In this document: in pieces, positions 35,368 through 43,863 of the stretch
How the letters are laid out: every line of letters begins with the position of its first letter
How positions within the stretch are numbered: position 1 is the first letter of the stretch
From: Zeimonas sp050187175
GTDB taxonomy: Bacteria > Pseudomonadota > Gammaproteobacteria > Burkholderiales > Burkholderiaceae_E
Direction: 5' to 3'
Length of the DNA: 64,000 nucleotides
Assembly (NCBI GenBank): GCA_050187175.1
Contig: JBFWXS010000001.1
Span: forward strand, 62,001 to 126,000
Notes under the pieces: generated by a model
Database searches by the model: none
Told to the model about the DNA's origin: nothing
The model's input: only the letters and a program-made list of their open reading frames with translations
Made by a program: the position numbers and the translations under genes

Positions 35368-36624
35368 TTGGGCAAGACCATTGCGGAGAAGATACTGGCT
35401 CGGGCCTCGGGCTCCGCTCACGTCGACGTCGGCCAGGAAGTCCTGGCCGCGCCGGACTTCGTGCTGGCGTACGACTGGCCCGGCCAGACCGACGTCATGT
35501 TCAGGGAGATGCGCGAGAACCTCGGCATCGCCCGAATCGCTGAACCAGAGCGTATCGGCTTCTTCATCGACCACATGGTGCCCTCGGCGACGCCGCAGGA
35601 GGAGAAGGTCCACATTGGAACCCGGAACTGGTGCGCCGAGAACGACGTCGCGCTGTTCGAGAAGCGCGGCATCGGCCACCAGGTGGCCTCGGAAGTGGGC
35701 TACGCCGTGCCGGGCGCCTTCGTCGTGCACTTCGACGGGCACGTCAGCCAGCTGGGCGCCTTCGGCACGCTGGCGCTCGGGCTGCGGCGCAACGTCATGG
35801 AAGCGATCGTCCGCAAGCAGGTGCCGATCCGCGTGCCGGCCACGGTCCGCATCGATCTGGAGGGCGAGCTGCGCACCGGCGTCATGGCGCGCGACGTGTT
35901 CCACCACATCGTGCGGCAGCTCGGCCCGAGCGCCTGTCGATTCCAGGTACTGGAGATCGGCGGCGACGGCGCCGAAACGATCTCGACCGAAGGACTGCAG
36001 ACGATCACCGGCCTGGCGATGTTCACCGGCGCATTGACGGCGATCGTCAATCCTTCGCCCGCCCGGCTTGCCTATGCGCAGGCCCGCGCGCGCAAGCAGA
36101 TCGAGCCGCAGTACAGCGATCCCGATGCCGTCTATGCGAGCCGCCATCGGATCGTGCTGGACGAGCTCGAGCCCATCGTCGTGGCGCCGCCAAGCCCCGC
36201 CAATACGCGTCTGCTCAGCGAACACGCCGGCCTGGAGGTTCATGCCGGATATCTGGGCTCGTGTGCGTCGGGCCGGCTGGAGGAGATCCGCATCGCCGCG
36301 CGGATCCTCGAAGGCCGCCGCGTGCATCCGGGATTCTCGCTGCACATCGTGCCGACCAGCCAGGAGATCATGGCCCAGGCGGCACGCGAGGGACTGATCT
36401 CGACGCTGGTCGAAGCAGGCGCCTTCGTGTCCTCATCGAGCTGCGACTTCTGCTACGGCCGCATCGCGACGATGAGCGAAGGACAGCGCGCCGTGTCGAC
36501 CGGGACGCTGAACGTGCGCGGGCGCATGGGCAGCATCGACTCGGAGATCTATCTGTGCAATGCGGCCACGGTCGCGGCTTCCGCCTTGAACGGGAAGATC
36601 ACCGATCCGCGCGACTACCTCTGA
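35368..36624 (+). CDS. Aconitase/3-isopropylmalate dehydratase family, large subunit (possible 2,3-dimethylmalate dehydratase-type)
   Basis: 418 residues from a TTG at 35368, with GGGAG 7 bases upstream; no suitable ATG exists before VDVGQEVLAAPDFVLAYDWP. Iron-sulfur ligands are visible as GSCASGRLEEI and SSSSCDFCYG (C-x2-C). Substrate-region motifs include RIGFFIDHMVPSATPQEE, GIGHQVASEVGYAVPGAFVV, HVSQLGAFGTLALGL, FEIGGDGAE-like (LEIGGDGAETIS) and MFTGALTAIVNPSP. It is not a housekeeping LeuC: it differs in these motifs, and its partners are a small subunit and an isocitrate-lyase-superfamily protein with a Bug receptor. That set parallels the dimethylmalate dehydratase plus dimethylmalate lyase pair of nicotinate degradation. 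The exact substrate is inference. Confidence 0.85.
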   Translation: MGKTIAEKILARASGSAHVDVGQEVLAAPDFVLAYDWPGQTDVMFREMRENLGIARIAEPERIGFFIDHMVPSATPQEEKVHIGTRNWCAENDVALFEKRGIGHQVASEVGYAVPGAFVVHFDGHVSQLGAFGTLALGLRRNVMEAIVRKQVPIRVPATVRIDLEGELRTGVMARDVFHHIVRQLGPSACRFQVLEIGGDGAETISTEGLQTITGLAMFTGALTAIVNPSPARLAYAQARARKQIEPQYSDPDAVYASRHRIVLDELEPIVVAPPSPANTRLLSEHAGLEVHAGYLGSCASGRLEEIRIAARILEGRRVHPGFSLHIVPTSQEIMAQAAREGLISTLVEAGAFVSSSSCDFCYGRIATMSEGQRAVSTGTLNVRGRMGSIDSEIYLCNAATVAASALNGKITDPRDYL

Positions 36625-36633
36625 GGAACCGCC

Positions 36634-37167
36634 ATGCCGCTTAGCAACCTGTCCGGGCGCGTCGCCTACGTCTTCGACGAACCCGACTTCGACATCGATC
36701 AGATCGTCGGCGTCAAGAACATAAAGGTCCAGGATCTGGATGAACTGAAGAAGGCCGTCATGCAGGCCTACGACCCCGACTTCGTCGCCGTGGTGCGCCC
36801 CGGCGATCTGCTGGTGGGCGGCAGCAACTTCGGATACGGGCATCCGCACTACCCGTCGATGCGCATCATGCGCCATCTGGGCGTGCAAGGCGTGATCGCC
36901 GACTCCTTCGCGCCGGGCTACTGGCGCGGCGAGATGAGTCTCGGCTTTCCGCAGGTCACCTGTCCGGGCATCCACCAGGCCGTCTCCCGCTGGGATGAGC
37001 TCGAGGTCTGCTGGGCCGAAGGCGTAGTGCGCAACCGCACCCGCGGCACTTCGCTGCCGATGGAACCGTTGACGCAGGCCGATGCCGAACTGCTGGCCGC
37101 GGGCGGACTGGTGCCTTACCTGAAGCGCGTGATGAACGGATCCGAACACGGAGCGGAGGCGCGATGA
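36634..37167 (+). CDS. Aconitase/3-isopropylmalate dehydratase family, small (swivel) subunit
   Basis: 177 residues. The swivel domain has SGRVAYVFDEPDFDIDQIVG, FVAVVRPGDLLVGGSNFGYG (the conserved G-G-x-N-F-G-x-G loop), LGVQGVIADSFAPGYWRGEM, LGFPQVTCPGI. It pairs with the large subunit encoded 9 bp upstream to form the hydro-lyase heterodimer. Its stop overlaps the start of the lyase gene by 4 bp. Confidence 0.9.
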   Translation: MPLSNLSGRVAYVFDEPDFDIDQIVGVKNIKVQDLDELKKAVMQAYDPDFVAVVRPGDLLVGGSNFGYGHPHYPSMRIMRHLGVQGVIADSFAPGYWRGEMSLGFPQVTCPGIHQAVSRWDELEVCWAEGVVRNRTRGTSLPMEPLTQADAELLAAGGLVPYLKRVMNGSEHGAEAR

Positions 37168-38054
37168 GCCTGTTCGTCACACAGCAGCCGGCGCAGCGGC
37201 GCGCCTTGCTCAAGCAGCGCATCGAGGGCGGGCGCATCGTCGTCGCGCCCGGCGCGGGCGACGCGCTCGGCGCCCGCCTGATCGAGCAGGCCGGATTCGA
37301 CGCCGTCTATGTCTCGGGCTTCGCGGTCGAGGCCAGCTTCGGCCAGCCGGACCTGGGCCTGCTGGGCATGTCCGAGGTCGCGGCTCGCGCCGCCGAGATC
37401 GTCCGCGCCGTCGACCTGCCGGTCGTCTGCGACATCGACACCGGTTACGGCAGCATCGGCAACGTGATCCGCACGCTGCAGTGCTTCGAGCACGCCGGCG
37501 TCTCCGCGGTGCAGCTGGAGGACCAGGCGCTGCCGAAGAAGTGCGGAGCCATGCAGGGCAAGCAACTGGTCAGCGCACAGGAGATGACGGCCCGCATCCG
37601 TGCCGCGCTGGACACGCGCCGCGACAGCAATCTGCTGGTGATCGCGCGGACGGACGCTGTCGCCGTCGAAGGCTTCGAGGCCGCCGTCGAACGAATGCAT
37701 CTGTACGAGGAAGCCGGCGCGGACATGAGCATGATGCTCGGCCCATACGGGCAGCCGGAGCTGGCCGCGATGGTCGGTGCCGCCCGCCGGCCGGTCGCCT
37801 TCGTGAACTCGGAAGCGATGACGATGCCGCTGCTGCCGGTCGAGCAGCTGGAGCAGCTGGGCATCCGGATGGCGATCTTCCCGATCTCTCTGCTGCTGAC
37901 CGCGGTTCATGCAATGCGGTCCACCCTCGCCTGCATCCGCGACGGCGGAACCACGCAGCCGCTGCTCGAATCGTCGATGACCGGCTTTCGAGAGTTCAAC
38001 GAACTGATCGGCACGCCCGCGGCCCGCGAATGGGACGCGCAGTACCGGGCCTGA
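37164..38054 (+). CDS. Isocitrate lyase/PEP mutase superfamily protein (methylisocitrate or dimethylmalate lyase-like)
   Basis: 296 residues, TIM barrel. Motifs: IVVAPGAGDALGARLIEQAG, VYVSGFAVEASFGQPDLG, PVVCDIDTGYGSIGNVIRTL (Mg-binding Asp pair), VQLEDQALPKKCGAMQGKQL (the K-K-C-G active-site loop), VIARTDAVAVEGFEAAVER. The family cleaves 2-methylisocitrate, 2,3-dimethylmalate or related C-C or P-C bonds, releasing pyruvate or another short acid. Coupled by 4-bp overlap to the aconitase-type dehydratase, it probably cleaves the hydroxy acid made by that enzyme. Confidence 0.9.
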   Translation: MSLFVTQQPAQRRALLKQRIEGGRIVVAPGAGDALGARLIEQAGFDAVYVSGFAVEASFGQPDLGLLGMSEVAARAAEIVRAVDLPVVCDIDTGYGSIGNVIRTLQCFEHAGVSAVQLEDQALPKKCGAMQGKQLVSAQEMTARIRAALDTRRDSNLLVIARTDAVAVEGFEAAVERMHLYEEAGADMSMMLGPYGQPELAAMVGAARRPVAFVNSEAMTMPLLPVEQLEQLGIRMAIFPISLLLTAVHAMRSTLACIRDGGTTQPLLESSMTGFREFNELIGTPAAREWDAQYRA

Positions 38055-38098
38055 GCCCGTCGCTGCGCCCGACAGAACCAACCCGGAGGTCCTTGACC

Positions 38099-39067
38099 AT
38101 GAAGTTGATCTCATTCATTGCGGGCGCGCTGCTCGCCGGCACCGCCAGCCTGGCCGGCGCCCAGCCGTCCGACTACCCGAACCGGCCGGTCCGCATCGTC
38201 GTGCCCTGGCCGGCGGGCGGTGTCGTCGACGGCGTGATTCGCCTGCTGGCGCCGAAGCTGTCCGAAACGCTGCGGCAGAACGTCGTCGTCGACAACCGCG
38301 CCGGCGGCGCAGGGCTGGTCGGCGCGCAGGAAGCAGCCCGCGCCGCGCCGGACGGCTACACGCTGCTCATGGTCTTCGACAGTCTGGCCATGGCACCCGC
38401 CGTGTACCAGAAGATGCCCATGGACCCGTTCAACGATCTGGCGCCGATCTCGCTTCTGGTGCGCGCGCCGCTGGTCGGCGTATCGACCGCGAACTTTGCT
38501 CCCACCAACATCCGCGAGCTCGTCGCCTACGCGAAGGCGAATCCGAACACCGTGACCTTCGGCTCGACCGGCGTCGGCAGCTCGTCGCACCTGACGGCTG
38601 AACTGTTCGCGCAGGCGGCCGGCGTCTCCATGGTGCACGTGCCGTACAAGGGAGGAGCCCCGGCGCAAAGCGACCTCATGGGCGGTCATCTGCAGTTGTT
38701 CTGGGGCAGTACCGCGTGGACCAAGCCGATGGTGGACTCCGGCAAGGTCAGGGCGCTGGGACAAGCCGGGCAAGTGCGCAGCTCGACCTATCCCGATCTG
38801 CCCACGCTCGCCGAGCAGGGCTATCCGGATTTCCGCGCGTATCTGTGGATGGGTATCTCGGCGCCGAAAGGCACGCCCGACGGCATCGTGGCGCGCTGGA
38901 ACGAAGCGCTGCGCGTGGCATCCAACGACCCGAACGTGCGGCGCCAGCTCGTCGCGCAAGGATTCGACGTCGTGATGAGCACGCCCGCCGAGTTCGGCCG
39001 CTTCATGCGCGAAGAACACGACAAGTGGGCGCGCGTCATCCGCGAGGCAAAGATCCCGCTGCAGTGA
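38099..39067 (+). CDS. Bug-family tripartite tricarboxylate transporter substrate-binding protein
   Basis: 322 residues; GGAGG 9 bases before the ATG. Classical Sec signal MKLISFIAGALLAGTASLAG and AQ cleavage. Bug motifs: YPNRPVRIVVPWPAGGVVDG, DNRAGGAGLVGAQEAA, APDGYTLLMVFD, VHVPYKGGAPAQSDLMGGHL, GKVRALGQAGQVRSSTYPDL. Fourth gene of the dehydratase-lyase operon; its likely ligand is the branched hydroxy- or unsaturated dicarboxylate handled by those enzymes. No membrane subunits are nearby. Confidence 0.94.
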   Translation: MKLISFIAGALLAGTASLAGAQPSDYPNRPVRIVVPWPAGGVVDGVIRLLAPKLSETLRQNVVVDNRAGGAGLVGAQEAARAAPDGYTLLMVFDSLAMAPAVYQKMPMDPFNDLAPISLLVRAPLVGVSTANFAPTNIRELVAYAKANPNTVTFGSTGVGSSSHLTAELFAQAAGVSMVHVPYKGGAPAQSDLMGGHLQLFWGSTAWTKPMVDSGKVRALGQAGQVRSSTYPDLPTLAEQGYPDFRAYLWMGISAPKGTPDGIVARWNEALRVASNDPNVRRQLVAQGFDVVMSTPAEFGRFMREEHDKWARVIREAKIPLQ

Positions 39068-39100
39068 AGCGGGCGGCCGATCCGGCCTGCCGGGGGCGAT

Positions 39101-39120
39101 GAGCGCGGCCGGCCGCGCTC
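39101..39120. terminator. Perfect 20-bp palindrome between convergent operons (possible bidirectional terminator)
   Basis: GAGCGCGGCCGGCCGCGCTC lies between the Bug stop and the ptsI stop, overlapping the latter. A strong hairpin would form at the 3' end of both transcripts. No U-tract follows on either side, so Rho-independent termination is uncertain. Confidence 0.5.
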
Positions 39121-40834
39121 ATTCATCTCCCATCAGCTTCGCCAGCAACGCACGCACACGCAACGGATCGTCGCTGTTCAGCAGCCGGTTCACGCGCGGC
39201 ACTAGCTTCGACGTATCGGCGCGCAGGATCTCCTGCTTGACGCGCAGCAGGCTGGCCGGGTGCATGGAAAACTGCGTCAGCCCCATGCCGAGCAGCAGCC
39301 GGGTCGCGGCCCAGTCGCCGGCCATTTCGCCGCAGACGGCGACCGGCTTGCCGGCCTTGCGCGCCGCGCGGATGGTCATCGCGATCAGCCGCAGCACGGC
39401 GGGATGGAAGGGCTCGTACAGCGAGGCCACTTCATGGTCGGCGCGATCGATGGCCAGCGTGTACTGGATCAGGTCGTTGGTTCCTATCGACAGGAAATCG
39501 AGCCGGCGCACGAACAGGCTTGCCGTGAGCGCAGCCGCCGGCACCTCGATCATGCCGCCGACCGGCATCTGTTCGTCGAACTCCAGCCCGCGTCCGCGCA
39601 GGTGCGCCTTGGCGAGATCGATCAGCCGCAGCGTCTGATCAATCTCGTGGCTGTGCGCCAGCATGGGCACCAGCAGGCGCACGCGCCCGAAGGCCGAGGC
39701 GCGCAGGATCGCGCGCAGCTGCCGCATGAACATCTCGGGCTGTGCGAGACAGTAGCGGATTGCGCGCTGACCGAGTGCCGGGTTCGGCGAGGTCGGCGTC
39801 TCGTCGCCGTGCAGCGCCTTGTCGGCGCCGATGTCCAGCGTGCGGATCGTCACCGGCCGGCCTTCCATGCCGAGCGCCGCGGCGCGGTAGGCCTCGAACT
39901 GCTCGTCCTCGTCGGGCGCGAGGCGGCGGTTCATGAACAGGAACTCGGAGCGGTACAGGCCGACGCCGTCGGCGCCCGCGGCCATGGCGGGCGTGGCTTC
40001 CTCGGGCATCTCGATGTTCGCGTGCAGCTCGACCGGCACGCCGTCCAGCGTCACCGCGCGCACATGGATCAACCGCTTCAGGCGCTCGCGCTCGATCTCG
40101 CCGGCAGCCTGGCGGTGCCGGTATTCGGTGAGCACCGTCTCGTCGGGCGCGACGATGACCACGCCGGCCTCGCCGTCGAGGATCAGCCAGTCGTCGTCCT
40201 GGATCAGGTGGCTGGCCATGCCGAGGCCGACCACGGCGGGCACGTTCATGCTGCGCGCAAGGATCGCCGTGTGCGAGGTGGTGCCGCCGAGGTCTATCCC
40301 GAAGCCGATCGCCGAGCGCAGCGACAGCATGTCGGCCGGCGCGACGTCCTCGGCCACGAAGATCGCCGGTTCGGAGACCGCGGCTGCCGCCGAGCGCGAG
40401 CCCGACAGCACGCGGATGACGCGGTCGGCCACCTGCTGCACATCGCGGCCGCGCTCGCGCAGGTAGGGATCCTCGAATTCGGCGAACTGCGCCGCCAGAT
40501 GCCCGGCCTGCGACGCGACCGCCCACTCGGCATTCCACAGATGCTCGCGCACCACGTCGCGCGCGGCCTGCGCCAGCGCGGGATCGTCGAGGATCATCAT
40601 GTGCACGTCGAGCAGCGCGCGCGCCTCGGCAGGACCGTCGGCCGGCAGATGCTCGGCCAGCGCGTTCAGCTCGGTGCGGACCACTTCGAGCGCGGTTTCC
40701 AGCCGTGCCAGCTCGCGATCGAGTTCGTGCGGTTGCAAGCGATAGCGCACCACGTCGCGATGGCGCGACTCGAGCACGCGCGCGCGGCCGATCACGATGC
40801 CGCCGCCTACGCCGGTGCCATGCAAGCTGAACAT
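39119..40834 (-). CDS. ptsI: Phosphoenolpyruvate-protein phosphotransferase (enzyme I)
   Basis: 571 residues. Transfers phosphate from PEP to HPr. The phospho-accepting His188 lies in GGTTSHTAILARSMNVPAV. PEP-binding signatures are GADGVGLYRSEFLFMNR, TIRTLDIGADKALHG and DFLSIGTNDLIQYTLAIDR, and the catalytic Cys is in VCGEMAGD. It lies 17 bp after ptsH. No sugar permease (EIIBC) is present in the block, so this is a regulatory PTS. Confidence 0.97.
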   Translation of the reverse strand: MFSLHGTGVGGGIVIGRARVLESRHRDVVRYRLQPHELDRELARLETALEVVRTELNALAEHLPADGPAEARALLDVHMMILDDPALAQAARDVVREHLWNAEWAVASQAGHLAAQFAEFEDPYLRERGRDVQQVADRVIRVLSGSRSAAAAVSEPAIFVAEDVAPADMLSLRSAIGFGIDLGGTTSHTAILARSMNVPAVVGLGMASHLIQDDDWLILDGEAGVVIVAPDETVLTEYRHRQAAGEIERERLKRLIHVRAVTLDGVPVELHANIEMPEEATPAMAAGADGVGLYRSEFLFMNRRLAPDEDEQFEAYRAAALGMEGRPVTIRTLDIGADKALHGDETPTSPNPALGQRAIRYCLAQPEMFMRQLRAILRASAFGRVRLLVPMLAHSHEIDQTLRLIDLAKAHLRGRGLEFDEQMPVGGMIEVPAAALTASLFVRRLDFLSIGTNDLIQYTLAIDRADHEVASLYEPFHPAVLRLIAMTIRAARKAGKPVAVCGEMAGDWAATRLLLGMGLTQFSMHPASLLRVKQEILRADTSKLVPRVNRLLNSDDPLRVRALLAKLMGDE

Positions 40835-40851
40835 CTGCCGCCGCTCTCCGC

Positions 40852-41118
40852 CTATTCCTCGCCGAAACCTTCGCCGACCAGCTTCACCAGCGCGTCGACG
40901 GCTTCGCTCTCGTCGTCGCCGTCGGCCTCGATCAGCAGCGTGCTGCCTTTGGCCGCTGCCAGCATCATGACACCCATGATGCTCTTGCCGTTGACGCGGC
41001 GTCCATTCTTGGTGAGCCAGACTTCGGCCTTGAACTTGGACGCGGTGGCCGTGAGCTTGGCCGAGGGCCTGGCATGCAGGCCGAGCCTGTTCACGATGAC
41101 CGCTTCAGCTTGCCGCAT
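40852..41118 (-). CDS. ptsH: Phosphocarrier protein HPr
   Basis: 88 residues. His15 in NRLGLHARPSAKL is the site phosphorylated by enzyme I, and Ser46 in NGKSIMGVMML is the regulatory serine. It starts 14 bases inside the end of the EIIA gene and precedes ptsI, a tight operon. Confidence 0.97.
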   Translation of the reverse strand: MRQAEAVIVNRLGLHARPSAKLTATASKFKAEVWLTKNGRRVNGKSIMGVMMLAAAKGSTLLIEADGDDESEAVDALVKLVGEGFGEE

Positions 41119-41581
41119 CGTCGGGGGATCCTGTGGCTGGGGTCGAACCGGAGGCCGGTGGCAGCGTCGCCGCCGCGCCGCCGGTGCCCGGCACTTCGGG
41201 CAGCGCCGGACGGATCGCTTCGCGGCCGGCCTCGATCAGCAGATCGAACAGCTCCTCGACCGGCATGCGGCGATGCGTGATGGCCTTCAGCAGCAGCGGC
41301 AGATTGACGCCGGCCAGCACGCAGACGCGGTGCGGCGCGGCCAGCTGCATCGCGATGCGCGACGGCGTGGCGCCGTACAGATCGGTGAGCACGATGACAC
41401 CGCTGCCGTCGTTGATGCGCATCAGCAGATCGCGCGCCGCACCGGAGGCGAACTCGGGGTCTTCGTCGGGGATCACATCGAGCGCCGCCACCTGCGGCGG
41501 CAGGCGCCCGAAGATATGACGCAGGCAGTGCAGGAGCGCCGTTCCCAGCGGCTCGTGCGAAACGACCATGATGCCGATCAT
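41105..41581 (-). CDS. PTS EIIA component, mannose (Man) family
   Basis: 158 residues; Man-type EIIA fold with phospho-accepting His9 in IMVVSHEPLG and LTDLYGATPSRIA. After residue about 130 comes a low-complexity Gly/Ala/Pro tail not needed for the fold. Its ATG overlaps the gshB stop (ATGA) and its end overlaps ptsH. In Burkholderiales this gene sits between gshB and ptsH without an EIIBC transporter, which suggests a phosphorylation-dependent regulatory role. Confidence 0.94.
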   Translation of the reverse strand: MIGIMVVSHEPLGTALLHCLRHIFGRLPPQVAALDVIPDEDPEFASGAARDLLMRINDGSGVIVLTDLYGATPSRIAMQLAAPHRVCVLAGVNLPLLLKAITHRRMPVEELFDLLIEAGREAIRPALPEVPGTGGAAATLPPASGSTPATGSPDDAAS

Positions 41582-42534
41582 GAGCGCTGCGCCGCGGTCT
41601 CCAGCGCGTCGACGAACAGCCGCGCGACGTCGTAGCCGGTCTGCTGACGGATCTCCTGGAAGCAGGTGGGGCTGGTGACGTTGATCTCGGTGATGCAGTC
41701 GCCGATCAGGTCCAAGCCGACCAGCAGCAGGCCGCGGGCGGCCATCTCCGGCGCCAGCGCTTCGCCGACTTCGCGATCGCGCCGCGACAGCTCGCGGGCC
41801 ACACCGCGCCCGCCGGCGGCCAGGTTGCCGCGGAACTCGCCTTGCTGCGGAATGCGCGCGAGGCAGTACGGGACGACCTGCCCGCCGATCAGCAGCACCC
41901 GCTTGTCGCCGTCGCGGATCTCGGGCAGGAAGCGCTGGGCCATGACCGAGCGCGCGCCGAACAGGTTCAGCGTCTCGATGATCACCGACAGATTGGGATC
42001 GTCGTGCTTGGCGCGGAAGATCGAGGTGCCGCCCATGCCGTCGAGCAGCTTGAACACGGCTTCACCGTGCTCCCGCACGAAGGCGCGCAGATCGTCGGCC
42101 GAGCGGGTGACGATGGTCGGCGCGGTGAACTGCGCGAACTCGGCGATCGACAGCTTCTCGTTGTGGTCGCGCACTGCCCGCGGATCGTTGAACACGCGCG
42201 CGCCATGGCGCACCGCGTGCTCGAGCAGGTAGGTGGAGTAGACGTACTCCATGTCGAACGGCGGGTCCTTGCGCATCAGCACGGCGCCGAACGCGTCGAG
42301 CGGTTCGCGCGCGGGCTCGCCGAGCTCGTACCACGGCGCGCCGCTGCCGGTCGTGTCGGTCAGCCGCAGCGGCCGCGCGGTGGCGACGGTGCGGCCGCCG
42401 ATCAGCGCCAGTTCATGCTGCTCGCAGACGGACAGCTCGTGGCCGCGGGCCGCGGCCTCGACCATCATGGCGTAGGTCGAGTCCTTGTAGGTTTTGACCA
42501 GCGGCAGCGGATCCAGAATCACCAGCACGCGCAT
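41578..42534 (-). CDS. gshB: Glutathione synthetase
   Basis: 318 residues from the ATG at 42534 (GGAG upstream). Joins gamma-glutamylcysteine and glycine with ATP. ATP-grasp motifs: MRVLVILDPLPLVKTYKDST, MRKDPPFDMEYVYSTYLLEH, VFKLLDGMGGTSIFR, RFLPEIRDGDKRVLLIGGQV, RIPQQGEFRGNLAAGG, DLIGDCITEINVTSPTCFQE. It follows gshA by 36 bp and is translationally coupled to the EIIA gene. Confidence 0.97.
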   Translation of the reverse strand: MRVLVILDPLPLVKTYKDSTYAMMVEAAARGHELSVCEQHELALIGGRTVATARPLRLTDTTGSGAPWYELGEPAREPLDAFGAVLMRKDPPFDMEYVYSTYLLEHAVRHGARVFNDPRAVRDHNEKLSIAEFAQFTAPTIVTRSADDLRAFVREHGEAVFKLLDGMGGTSIFRAKHDDPNLSVIIETLNLFGARSVMAQRFLPEIRDGDKRVLLIGGQVVPYCLARIPQQGEFRGNLAAGGRGVARELSRRDREVGEALAPEMAARGLLLVGLDLIGDCITEINVTSPTCFQEIRQQTGYDVARLFVDALETAAQRS

Positions 42535-42570
42535 CGGCAACACTCCGTTTCGTCAGGGACGCCGCGGCGA

Positions 42571-43863
42571 TCAGCCGTAGCGCGACTGGTCCGGGTCCGT
42601 CTGTTCGAGCTCGACCGCCGCCGCCAGCGCCGCCAGCCGCGCCACTACGCCGTACACGTAGAAACGGTTCGGCGCCTGCTCGACCGACGCGCTGCGGTCG
42701 GGCAGGTTGCAGCTGGAGGCAAACGGCAGCGGCACGAAATGCATGCCGGGCGCGTTCAGGTTCTCGTCGCGCGCACGGTCGGCGTGCACGCGGTAGAAGC
42801 CGCCGACGACATAGCGGTCTATCATGTAGACGACCGGTTCGGCCGCGCCGCCCTCGACGGTCTCGATCGTGTGCACGCCCTCCTGCAGCAGCACGTCGTG
42901 GACCTCCAGGCCCTCCTTGACGACGGCCATCTTGTTGCGCTGCTTGCGGTTCAGGTTGCGCACCTCGGACGCGTCGCGCACCGACATCACGCCCATGCCG
43001 TAGGTGCCGGCATCGGCCTTGACGATGACGAATGGCGTCTCGGTGATGCCGTATTCCTTGTACTTGGCGCGGATCTGCTTGAGCAGCGCATCGACGTTGC
43101 TGGCCAGGCACTCCTCGCCGGTGCGCTCCTGGAAATCGATCTGGCCGCAGCGCGCGAAATACGGGTTGACCAGCCACGGATCGATGTCGAGCTGCTTGGC
43201 GAAGCGCTTGGCCACGTCGGCGTAGGCCGCGAAATGCAGCGACTTGCGCCGCACGGCCCAGCCGGCGTGCAGCGGCGGCAGCAGCACCTGCTCGTGCAGA
43301 TCCTTCAGCACGTCGGGGATGCCCGACGACAGGTCGTTGTTCAGCAGGACGGAACACGGATCGAAGTCGACGACGCCTACGCGCCGGCCGCGCCGCAGCA
43401 GCGGCTCGACGACGATGGACTGGCCGTCGGGCAGCGGAATCGGCGTGGCGGCCGTGATCTCGGGGTTCAGCGTGCCGAAGCGGACGTTCAGGCCGGTCTG
43501 GCGCAGGATAGTCGCCAGCCGCAGCACGTTCTGCAGGTAATAAGTGTTGCGCGTGTGATTCTCGGGAATCAGCAGCAGATTGCGTGCGTCCGGACAGTAC
43601 TTCTCGATCGCCGCCATGGCAGCCTGCACGGCCAGCGGCAGCATTTCGGCCGACAGGTTGTTGAAGCCGCCCGGGAACAGGTTGGTATCGACCGGTGCCA
43701 GCTTGAAGCCGGCATTGCGCAGGTCGACCGACGCGTAGAACGGCGGCGTGTGGTCCTGCCATTCCAGCCGGAACCAGCGTTCGATCTGGGCGGTGGCATC
43801 GAGGATGCGGCGCTCGAAGTCCTGCAAGGGCGCGGACATCGCGGTGACGAGATGTGGAACCAT
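42571..43863 (-). CDS. gshA: Glutamate-cysteine ligase (proteobacterial GshA, glutathione synthetase-like type)
   Basis: 430 residues from the ATG at 43863 (MVPHLVTAMSAPLQDFERRI); a second ATG at 43839 (MSAPLQ) is equally possible. Makes gamma-glutamylcysteine. Family landmarks: FYASVDLRNAGFKLAPVDTN, LFPGGFNNL, LLIPENHTRNTYYLQNV, ILRQTGLNVRFGTLNPE, FVIVKADAGTYGMGVM, EGGAAEPVVYMIDRYVVGGF. The frame stays open another 108 codons upstream into Pro/Arg-rich, GC-extreme sequence that I regard as noncoding. First gene of gshA-gshB-EIIA-ptsH-ptsI. Confidence 0.95.
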   Translation of the reverse strand: MVPHLVTAMSAPLQDFERRILDATAQIERWFRLEWQDHTPPFYASVDLRNAGFKLAPVDTNLFPGGFNNLSAEMLPLAVQAAMAAIEKYCPDARNLLLIPENHTRNTYYLQNVLRLATILRQTGLNVRFGTLNPEITAATPIPLPDGQSIVVEPLLRRGRRVGVVDFDPCSVLLNNDLSSGIPDVLKDLHEQVLLPPLHAGWAVRRKSLHFAAYADVAKRFAKQLDIDPWLVNPYFARCGQIDFQERTGEECLASNVDALLKQIRAKYKEYGITETPFVIVKADAGTYGMGVMSVRDASEVRNLNRKQRNKMAVVKEGLEVHDVLLQEGVHTIETVEGGAAEPVVYMIDRYVVGGFYRVHADRARDENLNAPGMHFVPLPFASSCNLPDRSASVEQAPNRFYVYGVVARLAALAAAVELEQTDPDQSRYG

